From Pyropia haitanensis (taxonomy: Eukaryota; Rhodophyta; Bangiophyceae; Bangiales; Bangiaceae), in the NCBI GenBank assembly GCA_008729055.1, contig SDUX01000010.1:1813090-1877089 (forward strand): 64,000 nt of DNA. Reading direction: 5' to 3'. Positions 44,373-58,362 of this stretch are shown here, piece after piece (the first letter of the stretch is position 1; the number at the start of each line of letters is the position of its first letter). Both the position numbers and the translations under genes were made by a program. Under the pieces are notes generated by a model. The model had not been told where the DNA came from. It saw only the letters and a list, made by a program, of their open reading frames with translations, and did no database searches.

Positions 44373-46053
44373 TCACGTACCGTAGTCGTCCACGTCACCG
44401 TCGTCGCTGTCGCTCGAGATGTCCCTGTTGTCAGGGTTGCCATAGTCCAGGCACCCCATGTCCTTGTTGTTCCAGTTCTCGCCTGTATGGCAGCCGGCGG
44501 GGAGGAGAGGGCAGGAGCAGGGGGCGGGGGAGGGACCACAGACGGGCAAAAACAACGCACCAAGACACCAGGAGGGGGCGACGAGCTGGTGGTCAGCCAT
44601 CGGGTCACCAACGCGGTACCCCCACGCCACACGACGGCGCGCAACAGCGCCGGGTGGTACGCGCAGCGGCATCCCAGCGATGCGCCACCCCCCACCAGTG
44701 GAGAGGCTCCCGCGTCCCCCCCCCCGCTACCAACTCCCCCACACACTCCGGTCGGGGCACCCACGCCGCCCGCTGGCGCCCGCAGCCGCACTGCCGCCCC
44801 GCACCAGCGCACCGCCGCCCGCCGCCGAGCCGCCCACGCCGCCCACGCCGCCCGCGCCAGCATCGGGCGCCGTCGCCCTCCCGCGCCGCCCCTCCTGCGT
44901 GCCCCCCCCCTTGCCCAGCCGCCCCCCCTCCAGGGGTGCCCGCCAGCTGCGCGCACGTACCAAAGTCAAACTCCTCCTCCTCATCCTCGTCCTTCCACAT
45001 GCTCCAATCCACATGGCAGTGCACGTCCTTCTTCGCCGTCAGCTTGCCCCAGTAGCCCGGCTCGGCCTTGGGCAGCCGGAACACCACCGCCCGCGCGCCA
45101 ACCGCCTTCTTGGCCGCCCCCACCTCCACGCCACCCGACAGCTGGATGTCCAGCCGGTACCGGTGCGTGGCGCCCGCCGGCCCGCCAGAGCCCACCCACA
45201 CCACCCGCCCGTCGGGGGTGAGGGAGCACGCGGGGGTGTCCTCGACGGGGTCGGGCAGGTTGATCGTCAGGTGGATCGTGTCTTTGCGCTCCGCCCACAT
45301 GTAGTCGGGGGTGAGACTGCCGGGGGAGAGGGAGAGGGGGGGGGGGGGACCATAGGGGCCAGGGGGAACATCATGGGCCAACGAAGGAAGGGGCCAGCCA
45401 CAGGCACACCCACAACGCATCGAACAAACAGCAAAGCATACGCCATACACACACCCACCAGACACGCGCGCGCGTTAGTCCCCGCTGGTCCCCTCTCCCT
45501 CATACCATGCCGCCACCCCTACGCCCATGCACCTGGCCGCGCGCAGAGGCCCACGTCCCCCCAGCGACAGCGCTTGAGTGAGGGGCGGGGGAGGAGACTG
45601 GTGGTAGCCCCGTCGACCGAAACGTCCGCACCGAGGTTGCAACGAGCACCGGCGGCCGGTGCGCAGCCCCCATCCCCCGTTGCCGGCGCACCCGGGCGGG
45701 GTGGGGGCCATCCGGGGCGCACACCTCCCCAGCGACGCGGCCAGCGCCGCGGTCAGGGGAAGCCAACGGTCTCCCCCCCCCCCCCCCAACCCTCCGACCC
45801 CTTCCCGACGCCGCCACCCCACCCGCGCAGGCGGCGGTCCCGTCCCACCCCCCAAGCGCCCTCCCCCCATTCTTCCTCTCCCCCCAGGCGTTCCTTCCGC
45901 ATCGGCGGTCCGCTCGTCTCGGGCTGCTGGCCGCGCACCACCCCCCCCCCCCTCCCCCACGACCGAGCACCCCCCCTACAAAACGTACACCACCTCACCC
46001 CCGGGCTTGCCATCCACGGCCATCGCGGTCGTCCCCCCCGCCGTCGTCGTCAT
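44373..46053 (-). CDS. p23/Sba1 HSP90 co-chaperone (CS domain), three exons
   Basis: Binds the ATP-bound HSP90 dimer and slows its ATPase, helping client maturation in the cytosol. Exons 46053-45989, 45316-44961 and 44482-44373 join to 531 nt (176 residues) with matching phases. The CS domain reads LTPDYMWAERKDTIHLTINL, YRLDIQLSGGVEV, AVVFRLPKAEPGYWGKLTAK and VDWSMWKDEDEEEE, the last being the p23 signature (W.KDED). Exon 3 gives ENWNNKDMGCLDYGNPDN and an acidic tail. Both donors are GTACGT; acceptors are CCGGCAG and CATACAG. Exon 1 is short (MTTTAGGTTAMAVDGKPGGEVV), is predicted from the donor and phase, and is less certain. A third GTACGT directly follows TACG at the predicted stop, so the C-terminus might continue into a fourth exon. 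Confidence 0.85.
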
Positions 46054-47157
46054 CACGGGAAAAAGGGGGGCGGCTGGGGGTGGCGGGGGGGAAAAGGCGG
46101 GGGGGGGCGGCCGGCGCGGCCGGCGCGTCGTCCTTGTCGCGCCCGGTCGCCGCGCGGCGGCAGCGGCAGCGGCACAGCGGCGGCGGCGGTGGCGGCCGCA
46201 GGGGGCTGCAGCAACAGCAGCGGCGGGGACGGCGGGCGGCGGGCGGCGCGGGGATGGGGGGGTGTGGGGGCGGCGCGGGGATGGGGGGGTGTGGGGGCGG
46301 CGCGGGTGTACGGGCGGGGGGGGGGCGTGGGGGGGGAGCGCCGTCGTTGACGGACGGGCGGGGACGCGGACCGTCGGCGACCGTCGTCGGGCGTGTCCCC
46401 GCAAGGCCCGCCACCCCCCGCCCCACCCCCCCCCCCGCTGGCACCCCCTGGACGGCGACCACGCCGCGCGCACCGTCGCCAGTCACGGACCCGCTCCCGG
46501 GCGCGGCGCGACCGTCGGCGCCCCCCGTGGCTGGTCCACCAATCAGGGCGCGGCGTAGCTTCTAGAGCGCGCCAAGGGGCACCCGCCCGCGGCCAACACC
46601 TCACCGCCACGGCCGCCGCGGCCGCCGCGGGGCGCCGGCCGGCCGGCCGCCCCCCCCCCCCCCCCCCCCCAGCCCTTCAGCACACGCCGCGCAACCACAC
46701 CACCGCGGCGGGGGGAGGGGTGGGCGGGTGGGGCTCCCCCTCGGCACGTCACCAGCGGGAGACGAGACAAGATTCGGGCGCGGGCGGAGAGAGGAGGGCG
46801 ATGACAGCATGGAAAGGTTCCAGAAGTGTGGTGGCGGGCGGCAGGGGGGAGCACAGCCTGAAAGCAGACACACACCCTTCGCAACGGGGGGGGGGGGTGG
46901 AGGGGGGGTGTGGCCACGCGTAGGGTTGAACCGCGCCCCTTGGTTCTGGGCGAGACGGCGCACAACGGCGGGCGTCTCGCGCGCGCCAGGGGGGGGGTCC
47001 CGCGGCCGCCGGCCAGTCTGTCACGACCCGCCCTCTTTGCAGAGAAAGGGGGGGGGGGGGTTGCGGTCGGCCAGCGAGGGTTTGACCCCCGCGCCGCAGC
47101 ACGCGCCGTGTGGCGGCCGCGAGTGGGCGGCGCCGGCTCAATCTCCGGCGCAATGTG

Positions 47158-47178
47158 ATTGGCCGGCCAGAGTCCAAT
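47158..47178. promoter_or_regulatory. Face-to-face CCAAT boxes
   Basis: ATTGG at 47158-47162 and CCAAT at 47174-47178 flank GCCGGCC. They lie between two divergently oriented genes. A promoter role is inferred from position only. Confidence 0.3.
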
Positions 47179-47744
47179 AGGACCACAGTCGAGGAGGGCG
47201 GGGAGGGGGAGCGTCGGGAGCAGGCCACCAGGGGGGTGCTGGAGGGGGCGGGGGCGCCGGACGGGCTCTCTTTTGCTGGTTGAGGGGCGCGTGCTGGTGG
47301 CGCGACGCGCGTGTAGCAGTGGCTAGGCGCGGCGCCCCCCCCCCCCCCCCCCCCGAGGCGCGCTGCGCCTGCGCCGACTCGGCGACGAGGCCGCGGCGGA
47401 GAGCCACCAGAGCAACAACCGCCCAAAGGAAAGAAGGGACAGAACGTGCGTGTCAGTGGAGGTGGAGGGGGGGACGGGTGTCGCGCCAGCGGCGAGTGTG
47501 GGCGGCTACGCCGGCGTTGCTGCCGTGTTGGGCTGGTCGGCTTTGTGCCAGGCCCTACCTTTTTCCGTTTACAAGCGCAGGTGCTGCTGGTGGTGCGCTC
47601 GGGGGGACGCGCCGTGGGCGGGTTGAGGGGACGGCCGACACGCACACACGTGTGGAGACGGTGGGGACGTGCGCCGGCCGCGCGGCGAGGGGGTGGCCGC
47701 CGCGGGTTGCGCTGCGGCCGCGGCCATGTCATTCCGTGATCCGG

Positions 47745-47752
47745 TCACGTGA
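47745..47752. promoter_or_regulatory. Palindromic E-box TCACGTGA
   Basis: A CACGTG core with T/A flanks, about 300 bp upstream of the AAA-ATPase start. It is a typical target of bHLH or bZIP factors; use here is unproven. Confidence 0.3.
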
Positions 47753-48050
47753 TTGACTGGATCCGACTGGGTCGACGGTGCGACGCAAGTACAAAGCGAA
47801 CGTAGTATTGCCCGGGCGTCCACAGTCAGGCAGCTCCAATGTTGAGAACTTTGTGTGTTCAGGCAGACTACTTTGCGCCGCCGGCGTCCCGCTCCCACGG
47901 CGGCCAAGCCGCGACCTTGGGCGCCTCGTCCTCGTCCAGCTCCCTCGCGCGCGCGACAGTCCCGCCACGCCGCGCCGGGCGTGCCAGCCCCTGCCACCGC
48001 GACCGCCGCGACCGACCCCCTCCTCAACACCCCCCCCCTATTCCACGCCG

Positions 48051-51140
<3,090 letters not shown>

Positions 51141-51403
51141 GGGGTGGTGGAGGGGGGGGGGGGGGGGGAGGGGGGGAGCGGACGGTGCCGGCGGGGGTAG
51201 GACCGCGTCCCGCGACGGTTGCGCGTCCCGCGTCTGTGTTGTTGTGCCGTGCGACCCGGTGACAGCGGGGTGGGAGGGGGGACCGACCGCGGCACCGCCG
51301 CCGCTTCATCGCGCCTGTACGTACGGACACACCACGGCGCGGCCGCCACCGGCATCGAGGCACTGCCCACCCCCCAAGGCCCCCCCCCCCCCCCCCCCCC
51401 CCT

Positions 51404-52264
51404 TCACAGCAGCACCGAGTCGAGGTGGAACCCCTCCCGCGCGTGCCGCCCGACCGCCCGCTTGAGCGCGCGCTTGCCCGCCCCCCCCCCCCCCCCCAAG
51501 TCGTACAGCGTGCACAGGTTGAAGACGAGCCCCTCGTCGAGCGCGTCGGCGGGCCGCGACGCGAGGACCCCCTCCAGCCGCGCCACCGCCGCCGCGACGG
51601 CGCCGCCCTGCACCGCCGCGACGGCCGCGTTGTTGGCCGCCGCCACCGCCGCGGCGCCGCCGCGGGCGGCGACCGCCCCCCACAGCGTGCCCGCCGCGGC
51701 ATAGTCGCCGTCGGCGGCGAGGTAGAGCGCCTCGTGGTGGGCGCCCCAGCCGTCCGCGTCGCCGCCACCCGCGTCGGCGGCGACGGCGTCCCCGTCGCCA
51801 CCGCCGTCGGCGGGCGCGTCCCCCCCACCGCCGGCGCGGCCGCCCGCCGCCGCCGCCTCCTCCGCCGCCGCCGCCTCCAACGCCGCCGCCGCGTCCAGCG
51901 CGGCGCGTGCCCCCCCCCCTCGCCCACATGCAAACACACGCGCGCGTACAGCCGCAGGGCGCCCACCCCCCCGCCGCCGCCGCGGACCACCGCGGCGGCC
52001 GCGTCGAGCGCCGCGTCCACCCGCCCCTCCCGCAAACAGTACCCCGCGATGGCGGCGCCGAGCGCGGCGGCGCGGCGGCCCCAGCGGTCGGCCGCGGCGG
52101 CGTCGCCGGCAGCGGCGGCGGCGGCGGCGGCGGCACCCGCTTCGGCGGCGAGCGTACGCGCGGCGGGGAGGGCACCCGCCTCCCGCGCGCGTGCGGAAAT
52201 GTCCACCGCGAGCACCCGCAGCGCAAACGGCACGTAGCTGCCGCGGGGGGGTGGGGTGGCGGCG

Positions 52265-52296
<32 letters not shown>

Positions 52297-52693
52297 GGGG
52301 GGGGGGACGACGCCCCGCCGGCTGCGGGCAGAGGGGGGGGGGGCGCCGCCGCCGCCGGGTAGGCCGCCGGGTGTGCCTCGTAGCGGTGGCGGGTGGTGGC
52401 GGGGGCGAGGTCACCGAGGCGGCGGAGCGCCGCCGCGGCGGCGCGCAGCTGGCGGGTCTGGACGAGCGCGAGGATGCGCAGGTGCCGCACCGCGAGGGCG
52501 GCGTGGGGGGGGAGCGCCGGCGGCGGCGGTGACGCCGCGGGTGCGCCGGCCGCGCCGGCCGGGCTCGGGTTTAGCAGCGCCGCGGAGAGGGAGAGGACCG
52601 CCGCCCAGCGGGCGGTGGCGGCGGCGGCGGCGGCGGCGGCGAGGGGGGGGGGGGGGGGGAGCAGGTGGGGGGGGTGCCGGGGGGGGGGGTGCC
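51404..52693 (-). CDS. TRAPPC12-like TPR protein (frame broken)
   Basis: Probable TRAPP III subunit acting in ER-Golgi traffic. Pieces in three frames line up in family order. The first is [34 protein letters not shown] and [13 protein letters not shown]. The second is [20 protein letters not shown], then [20 protein letters not shown]. The third is [40 protein letters not shown] and [14 protein letters not shown], ending FHLDSVLL at 51404. The motifs RYE.HP followed by GS.VPF.LR, the NNAA TPR and EG.(L/V)FNLCTLY.L are those of TRAPPC12/TTC15. Frame changes fall at G/C runs near 52290-52345 and at C10, 51910-51919. The start is uncertain; an ATG near 52693 precedes a Pro-rich leader. It is convergent with the AAA-ATPase gene, 263 bp away. 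Confidence 0.68.
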
Positions 52694-55600
52694 ATTGCAG
52701 GGGGGTAAGAAGGGGGGGGGGGGGTGACAGGGGGGGAGGGGGGAAGGTAGCGGCCAGCGGGCGCTCGAGGGGGGGAGTGGCCGCCGTTGGCGGGCGCGGC
52801 GTCGGGCACGGCAGCGGGGGCGGTCACCACAGCCGAGGTGGTCCCACCCCACACGCTGTCTCGCGGCCGAGTCCCCAACACCACACTGCCTACACGCTCG
52901 TCCGCGGCCACGTTTGGTGACCCCTTTCTTTCTTCTATTTTCATGCAGCCGAATCGTTCCACGGATGAGAATAGAAACGTGGCGAAACAATTTGCGGGGC
53001 TCATGGCGACTGACACCGAGCAGAGTGTCTGGGGAGCACCGGTTCGATCGAGTGCGCTTGTCGGCGCTGGGGGCGGACCGCCCGAGCAGAACCCCGGTGC
53101 GTCCCGCACCAAAATAGACCACGTACCACACGGGCGCGTCTTCCGTTTGCCAATGTTCCGTGCGTAGAGAAACGCAGGGGGTGGGGGGGGGGGCCGGCCA
53201 GACGGCAGACGACAGTGCCATACCCCCGCGGCGCGCGGCGCGCGCCGCTCGGCGGCGGCGGCGGGGGCGGCCACCCCCGGCCGCGCCCGCCCACCCCCCC
53301 AAACGTGGCGCCCAGGACGCCACAATGCCCACACCCCCGCCCGCGTGCGGGGGGTCTGGAGCGCAACGCCCGCCGGCGGCGGCGGCGCGGCGGCGGCTGC
53401 CGCCGCGGCTCTCCCCCTCACCGCCGCGGCCGGTCGCCCCGCCCCGCATCGCCGCGGCCGTGGCCGCCGCGGCCGGCCGGCCTATGGCCGACGGGTGACC
53501 GGCGGCCGTCTCCGCGCCGCGTACCCCCCCACCACCCCCGGTACCCCCCCCTGCCACCTTGCGGGAGCCATACATGCATACCCTGGGGGAAGAGCGGAGC
53601 GGGGACGGCCGTCACGGCGCGGCTGGCTTGGCGGGTGGCGCGCCACGCGGCCGCGCCGTCCCTTCCCGCGGCACGGGAGCCGCCGCGCGCGTGGCGGCGC
53701 GGCGTTGGCCGCCGCCACGCCCCCCCGCACGCCCGGCCGCTCCCCCCCTCCACCGCCGCCGGCGCCACCACCGCCGCGGCCACCCCCGCCACTGCGGCGG
53801 CGGGCGCGGAGACAGGCCAGGCGGGGGGGGAGGAATGGCGGGGCGCGCGCGGCCGCCGTCGGCCGCGGCGGGTGTGGGAGAGGGGACGACGCGCCGTGGA
53901 GCGGCTCCCCCCTCCTCCGCCCCCCTCAACGGGCCGCCCTTGGCACGACCCCGGCGCGGGGTGGCAGCGGGCTCCCCCCGCGGCGGGCGGCGGCGCCCGC
54001 AGGGGCGGGGCGGACGTGGCGCCGCCGCCGCCGCGCCGGTCAGGGGTGGACGGCCCGGCGGGAGGACACGCCCGGCCCGTCTGGCAGTGGTTGGCGGCCG
54101 AGCGGGGAGCGCCGCGGGCGGTGGGACAGCCCCGCGGGGGGACAGCGCCCGTAGCCGCGGGGGCGGGTGCTCGTGGCGGTCCCGGCACGCCACCGGCGCG
54201 TGGCCTCGTTGGCCGGTCGCACCGCCACCGCGCACACGCCGCGATCTTCACGGCGCCTCGCGTGTGGGCCGGCGACGCGTCCGCGTCATCGGGGGGTGCT
54301 GAGAGCGAGTAGTTGTTTTGCATTGAGGAGGGGGGGGGGGGGGGGCTGGGCAACCTCTTTGCCACCAACACGGTCCTCCCGGTGCCCTCTCGGTGGGGGG
54401 CGGCGGGGGCCCGGCGGATGGCTTACGACATCCCCAACGCTGTGCCCCCCCGCTACCGCTACGACCGTCGACACGGGAAGACCCGTGCGGGCGGCACCAA
54501 CGCCAGCGCGGCGGCAGTCTGACCAGGCAGTTACTGTACAGCGCTGCCTCCTGACGGTAGGTACCGCCGCGGCGGTGTGCCATCCTGACGCCCGCGCCCG
54601 CCGCCATTGTTCCGCCGCCCCTGTTGTGACAAGGGCGCCGCGGCGGGCGCGCGGCGGGGCCTTGGCAGCAACGCAGGGGAGGAGCACGCCCATGCCGGGG
54701 GGGACGGTCGCGCCCCGAGGTGTGCGCCTAGCCGGCGGCGGGCGGCCGCGGCGGGGACTTGGCCGTCGGCCGGCCGCTGACAGCGACGCCGCCGCCTGCC
54801 CGCAGCGGCCACCACCGCCGCCACCGCCAACCCACGTCGGGCGCCGCGCGCCGGTCCCAAGCGTCCGCCCCACGGCGGTCGCCGCTGGGTCCCGCCGCCG
54901 CCGTGGCCATGCTGGGGGGGGTGTCCCTCCCCCGCGCCGCCCCAGCTCCTCGCTGCCTGCCCTGCCCGCGCGGCCGGCGGCCGTACCGGGGGGGCGGGGG
55001 ACGCCCACCGCCGGCGCGCTAGACCCACTGGTCACTACACCACTGGCGGGTCCAAACGCCCCAGCCGGTCGTTGCGTTGGAGGCCTACGTATCCCCAGCG
55101 ACCCCCCCCCCCCCCCCCCCCCCCACCCCCCCCCCCTCCTCCCTCCGACGCCGTCCCCGCCGGCACGGCAGCGCCCCAGACGCGGTAGCCGCGGCGCCAC
55201 GGCGCGGCCGCGGCCGGCGGCTGACCGCCGGCTGACAGCGGCCGCCGCATGAACCGCCCGGCCGCGGCCGCGGCCGCGGCCGTCGGCGTGCTGCCGCCGC
55301 CGGCGGCCGCGACGCGGCGCGCCGCGGCAGCGCTTCCCCCGCGGAACAAACCGATGGCGTGCAGCGCGGGGGGAAGGAGGGGTGGTGGTGGTGGGGGGGG
55401 TGGGGGTGGAGGGGGGTGGGGGGGGGGGGAGGGGGGGGGGCAGCCGACCGCCACGCCGCGCGTGGCGCGAGTGGCCCCCCGAGCAGACGATGCACGCGCG
55501 GGGGGGTGGGGGGGGAGGGAGGGGGCGCGGCGCGACGAGGGGCCGCCGCCGCCGCCCGAGGTGCCGCGCCGGGGGGGGGGGGGGGGGGGCGAGACGTGTG

Positions 55601-56604
55601 TGCACCGCCGCCGCGCGCCGCGGCGGCGCCGCGCGGCGTCTGGCGGCGGGGCGGCGGACAGCGGGGGGGGGGGGGGTGGGGGGGGGACGGCGCCCGCCGC
55701 CGCGCATCGGCCGCGGCGCCCCCTGCGGGCGGCCGCCGCGTGGCCGCCCACCCGCGGCAGCCTGCCCTCCCACCCGGCCGGCCGGCCGCCGGCCCACCCG
55801 GCCGGCCGGCCGGCCGGCCGCCCACGGCTGCCGGCACGCCCGGTAGTCGGTCACCCGCCCGGCAGCGGCGCCACGCCCCCCCGGAAAGCTTCCCGCCGGC
55901 CGTCCCTTCCCCCCCCCCCCCCCGCCCCCCGCCCCGCCCCCCCCCTCCCCACCGCTCATCTCGCGCACGCGGCTGGCGGGACGCTCTTGCGCGTGGTGCC
56001 CCTTCCCGCCGCGCCGCATGCCCGCCCGCTCGTTTCTTGTCCCGTTCCGCCCCCGCACGTGGGCGGGTGCCACCCGCGGGGGCGGCCGCCGCGGCGGCGG
56101 CGGTGGTTGTCCCCGCTGCCGGCGGCGTGTGTACCGCGTGGGCGGTGGGCGTGGCCGGCACGGGGTGGGGTGGCGGCGGCGGCCGACACGGGGACTGCAA
56201 CGAGGAGGGGGGCCGGGGAGAGGGGAGGGCGCCGGCGGCTGGGGGGTGAGAGAGGCGGAGGGGGGGGGGGGGGGGGGGGGTGTTGGGTGATGGAGGAGAG
56301 GGGACGACCAGTGGCAGCCGCCCACAACCGCCGCCCGCAGAGGCGCCCGAGTCTGGCCGTCGGGAGGGAAGGTGGTGGGGGGGAGGGGGGGGGGGAGCGC
56401 GCCGCGCCGGGCACCTATATAAAGATCCCCGCTGCGCGTGGTGGGGTGCCGGTGCGCAGCGGGTGGCATCGGCGCCGCACCCCCCCCCCGCCGCACCCCC
56501 CCCCACCCCCCCCCGGCCCACCACCGCCCCGCTCCGCCCCCCTGCCACCCTCCCCACCCCCCGAGGCCGCGACGCCGCCGCCCCCCGTTGCCGGCCAAGT
56601 CACG
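52694..56604. other. Intergenic, no gene recognised
   Basis: GC-rich with a less GC-rich patch at 52900-53165 (no gene seen) and extreme homopolymers (55100-55140, 55395-55440, 56258-56280). CCGG runs occur at 55778-55822. Long open frames on both strands have no domain and are judged chance. Confidence 0.45.
56415..56422 (+). promoter_or_regulatory. TATA box of the repeat-protein gene
   Basis: TATATAAA in otherwise GC-saturated DNA, 183 bp upstream of the ATG at 56605. It is the clearest core promoter element in the window. Confidence 0.65.
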
Positions 56605-57900
56605 ATGGGCGCCCCCAACGGGCGGCGGCTGGCATGGTGGCTGTCGGCCGTCACCCTCGTCGCCGCCGCCGTGCCGCCGGCCGCGACCGCGACCGCGGCG
56701 GCGGCCGCGGCGGCGGCCGCGCCGGCCGCGCCGGCCTCTGGGACGGCCGCGACGCTGGCGCCGGCGCGGGCGCCGGCGCGGGCGCCGGCGCGGTGGTCGC
56801 TGCCAGGCGCGGCGCGGGAGCCGACGGTGGCGGCGGTGGTGCGGCGGACGGCGCGGGCGCCCAACGGGTCGCCCTGCATCGACCTCAACGCGAATGGGCT
56901 GTGCGACTGGCTCGAGCCGCACCTGTGCGTCAGCGTCAATGGGCGGCTGGTTCTCTCCCGTGGCACCGCGCGGTGCGCGACGGTGCCGCCGCCGCGGGGG
57001 CGGCCGCCCAACCGGGCGACCGCGACGGGGCCCAACGCGGGGGCGTACGCGGGCAGCGCATCGGGCGGGGCGGGTGACGGCGGCGGCGGTGGCAACACCG
57101 CGACCGCGACGGGGGCGGGCTCGCACGCGGCGGCGGGCGTGCGGCAGGCCGCGGCGGGCAACACGGCGATCGCGAGGGGGCCCGGCGCGTACGCGGTGGC
57201 CGGGTCGGGGGAGAGCTCCAAGAACAACCGGGCGGTGGCGGGCCGCGGCGGCGCCGCGACCGCCGGTGAGGGTGACCGCAGCGTCGCCAACGTGGCGACC
57301 GCGGCGGACCCGTCGGGGGGGCCGACGCAGGCGCGGGCGGGGCGGGCGGCGGAGAGCACGCACAACACCGCGACGGCGACGGCGCCCAACGCGGGGGCGT
57401 TTGCGGCGCACGAGGGCAACGCCTGTCACTACAACCGTGCGACCGCCTCGGCGGGCGGCGCGTACGCCGTCGCGGGCCGCCGCGGCGGCACGTACAATGT
57501 CGCCGACGCGGCGGCCGAGCAGGCGTACGCGTCGGCGGGGTACGGGCCGCTCGCGGATCGCAACACCGCCGTCGCGACCGCGCCGCGCGCGTACGCGGTG
57601 GCGGGGTATGGGGATGGCGCGGATGGCAACACCGCGCGGGCGACGGGGGGGGGCTGCTACGCCGCGGCGGGCCACGGGCCCGCGTCGGCGGGGAACCGGG
57701 CCACGTGCGGCGGCGTCGGGTCGGTCGCGAGCGCCGGCGCGGGCGGCGGGTCGTCGCGGAACCGGGCGACCGCGGGGGGAGCGGGCGCCGTCGCGACGGC
57801 GGGCAATGAGGGGCGCGTGCTCGGCGCGGTCGCGGCGGCCGCCAAGCGGGGTCAGCGGGTCGTGGCCAACCCGCGGCGGCGCCGTCGCCGCGGCGTGTGA
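56605..57900 (+). CDS. Secreted 22-residue-repeat protein, probable beta-solenoid
   Basis: 431 residues. A hydrophobic signal peptide (LAWWLSAVTLVAAAV, residues 9-23) is followed by an Ala/Pro linker. A small Cys-rich domain (Cys 91, 100, 108, 124) contains CIDLNANGLCDWLEP, whose DxNxNGxxDxxE spacing (93-104) matches an EF-hand/dockerin-type calcium loop. Twelve repeats follow, starting at Asn 136, 164, 186, 208, 229, 254, 277, 298, 320, 342, 364 and 386, with consensus N(T/R)AxAxxxxAYAxAGxGxxxxx, mostly 21-23 long. Alternating small residues at fixed register suggest a coil per repeat, as in beta-rolls of adhesins or ice-binding proteins. A basic tail (RRRRRRG) ends it. ATG 56605 is in ACGATGGG context. 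Function is unknown: an extracellular, possibly wall or ice/carbohydrate-facing protein is inferred. Confidence 0.8.
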   Translation: MGAPNGRRLAWWLSAVTLVAAAVPPAATATAAAAAAAAAPAAPASGTAATLAPARAPARAPARWSLPGAAREPTVAAVVRRTARAPNGSPCIDLNANGLCDWLEPHLCVSVNGRLVLSRGTARCATVPPPRGRPPNRATATGPNAGAYAGSASGGAGDGGGGGNTATATGAGSHAAAGVRQAAAGNTAIARGPGAYAVAGSGESSKNNRAVAGRGGAATAGEGDRSVANVATAADPSGGPTQARAGRAAESTHNTATATAPNAGAFAAHEGNACHYNRATASAGGAYAVAGRRGGTYNVADAAAEQAYASAGYGPLADRNTAVATAPRAYAVAGYGDGADGNTARATGGGCYAAAGHGPASAGNRATCGGVGSVASAGAGGGSSRNRATAGGAGAVATAGNEGRVLGAVAAAAKRGQRVVANPRRRRRRGV

Positions 57901-58362
57901 GAGAGGGCGATAGCGTAGCACCTTCAGTACATCATTTAACTGTGAAAAAGTAAAGCTCAAGGCCGTCCCGAGGGGAAGAGACTCGATCGGGAGCGCCGCC
58001 GGATGGGGGGAGGGCGGCGTGCGGAGGGCGGAGGACAGAGACGGACCCGCCCATGGGGACACGCCCAGTTGGGGTGTTGCGGAAGCGGGGGGGCGCCCGA
58101 CGAGCTGGTTTTAAGAGGGGGCGCCCCGCTCAGGGCGGTGCCCCCCTGGCAGAAAAGGCTTTGAAAGACCTCGGGGGGAGCGTTGGCTGCTCTCTCCATG
58201 GACGCCATGGCTCTCAGGCCGGGCCCCGCAGTATAGGTCCACAAGACGCCCTCGAGAAAGCGCTGGAGCCTCGCCGTCCCCGCCCCCCACCGACCGCCAC
58301 CCCCATCACCGACCGCACTCCTCCCTCCCGCCCCCTCCCCGTCCTCCCCCGTGCCGCCACCC
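57901..58362. other. Intergenic between convergent genes
   Basis: Short AT-rich patch right after the stop (57930-57960, GTGAAAAAGTAAAG), perhaps the 3' processing region, then GC-rich DNA. No gene seen. Confidence 0.4.

Larger units (their letters stand above)
46054..48050. other. Intergenic between p23 and NVL
   Basis: GC-rich with two tandem GGGGGTGTGGGGGCGGCGCGG units near 46250-46310, C runs (46650-46672, 47335-47354) and a paired CCAAT arrangement. No coding feature recognised. It contains the presumed divergent promoters of p23 (minus) and the AAA-ATPase (plus). Confidence 0.4.

Noticed and set aside
54286..58062. 1,258-codon open frame on the minus strand
   Set aside because: It is Arg/Pro-rich, antisense to the repeat-protein gene, has no domains, and exists because stops are rare at this GC.
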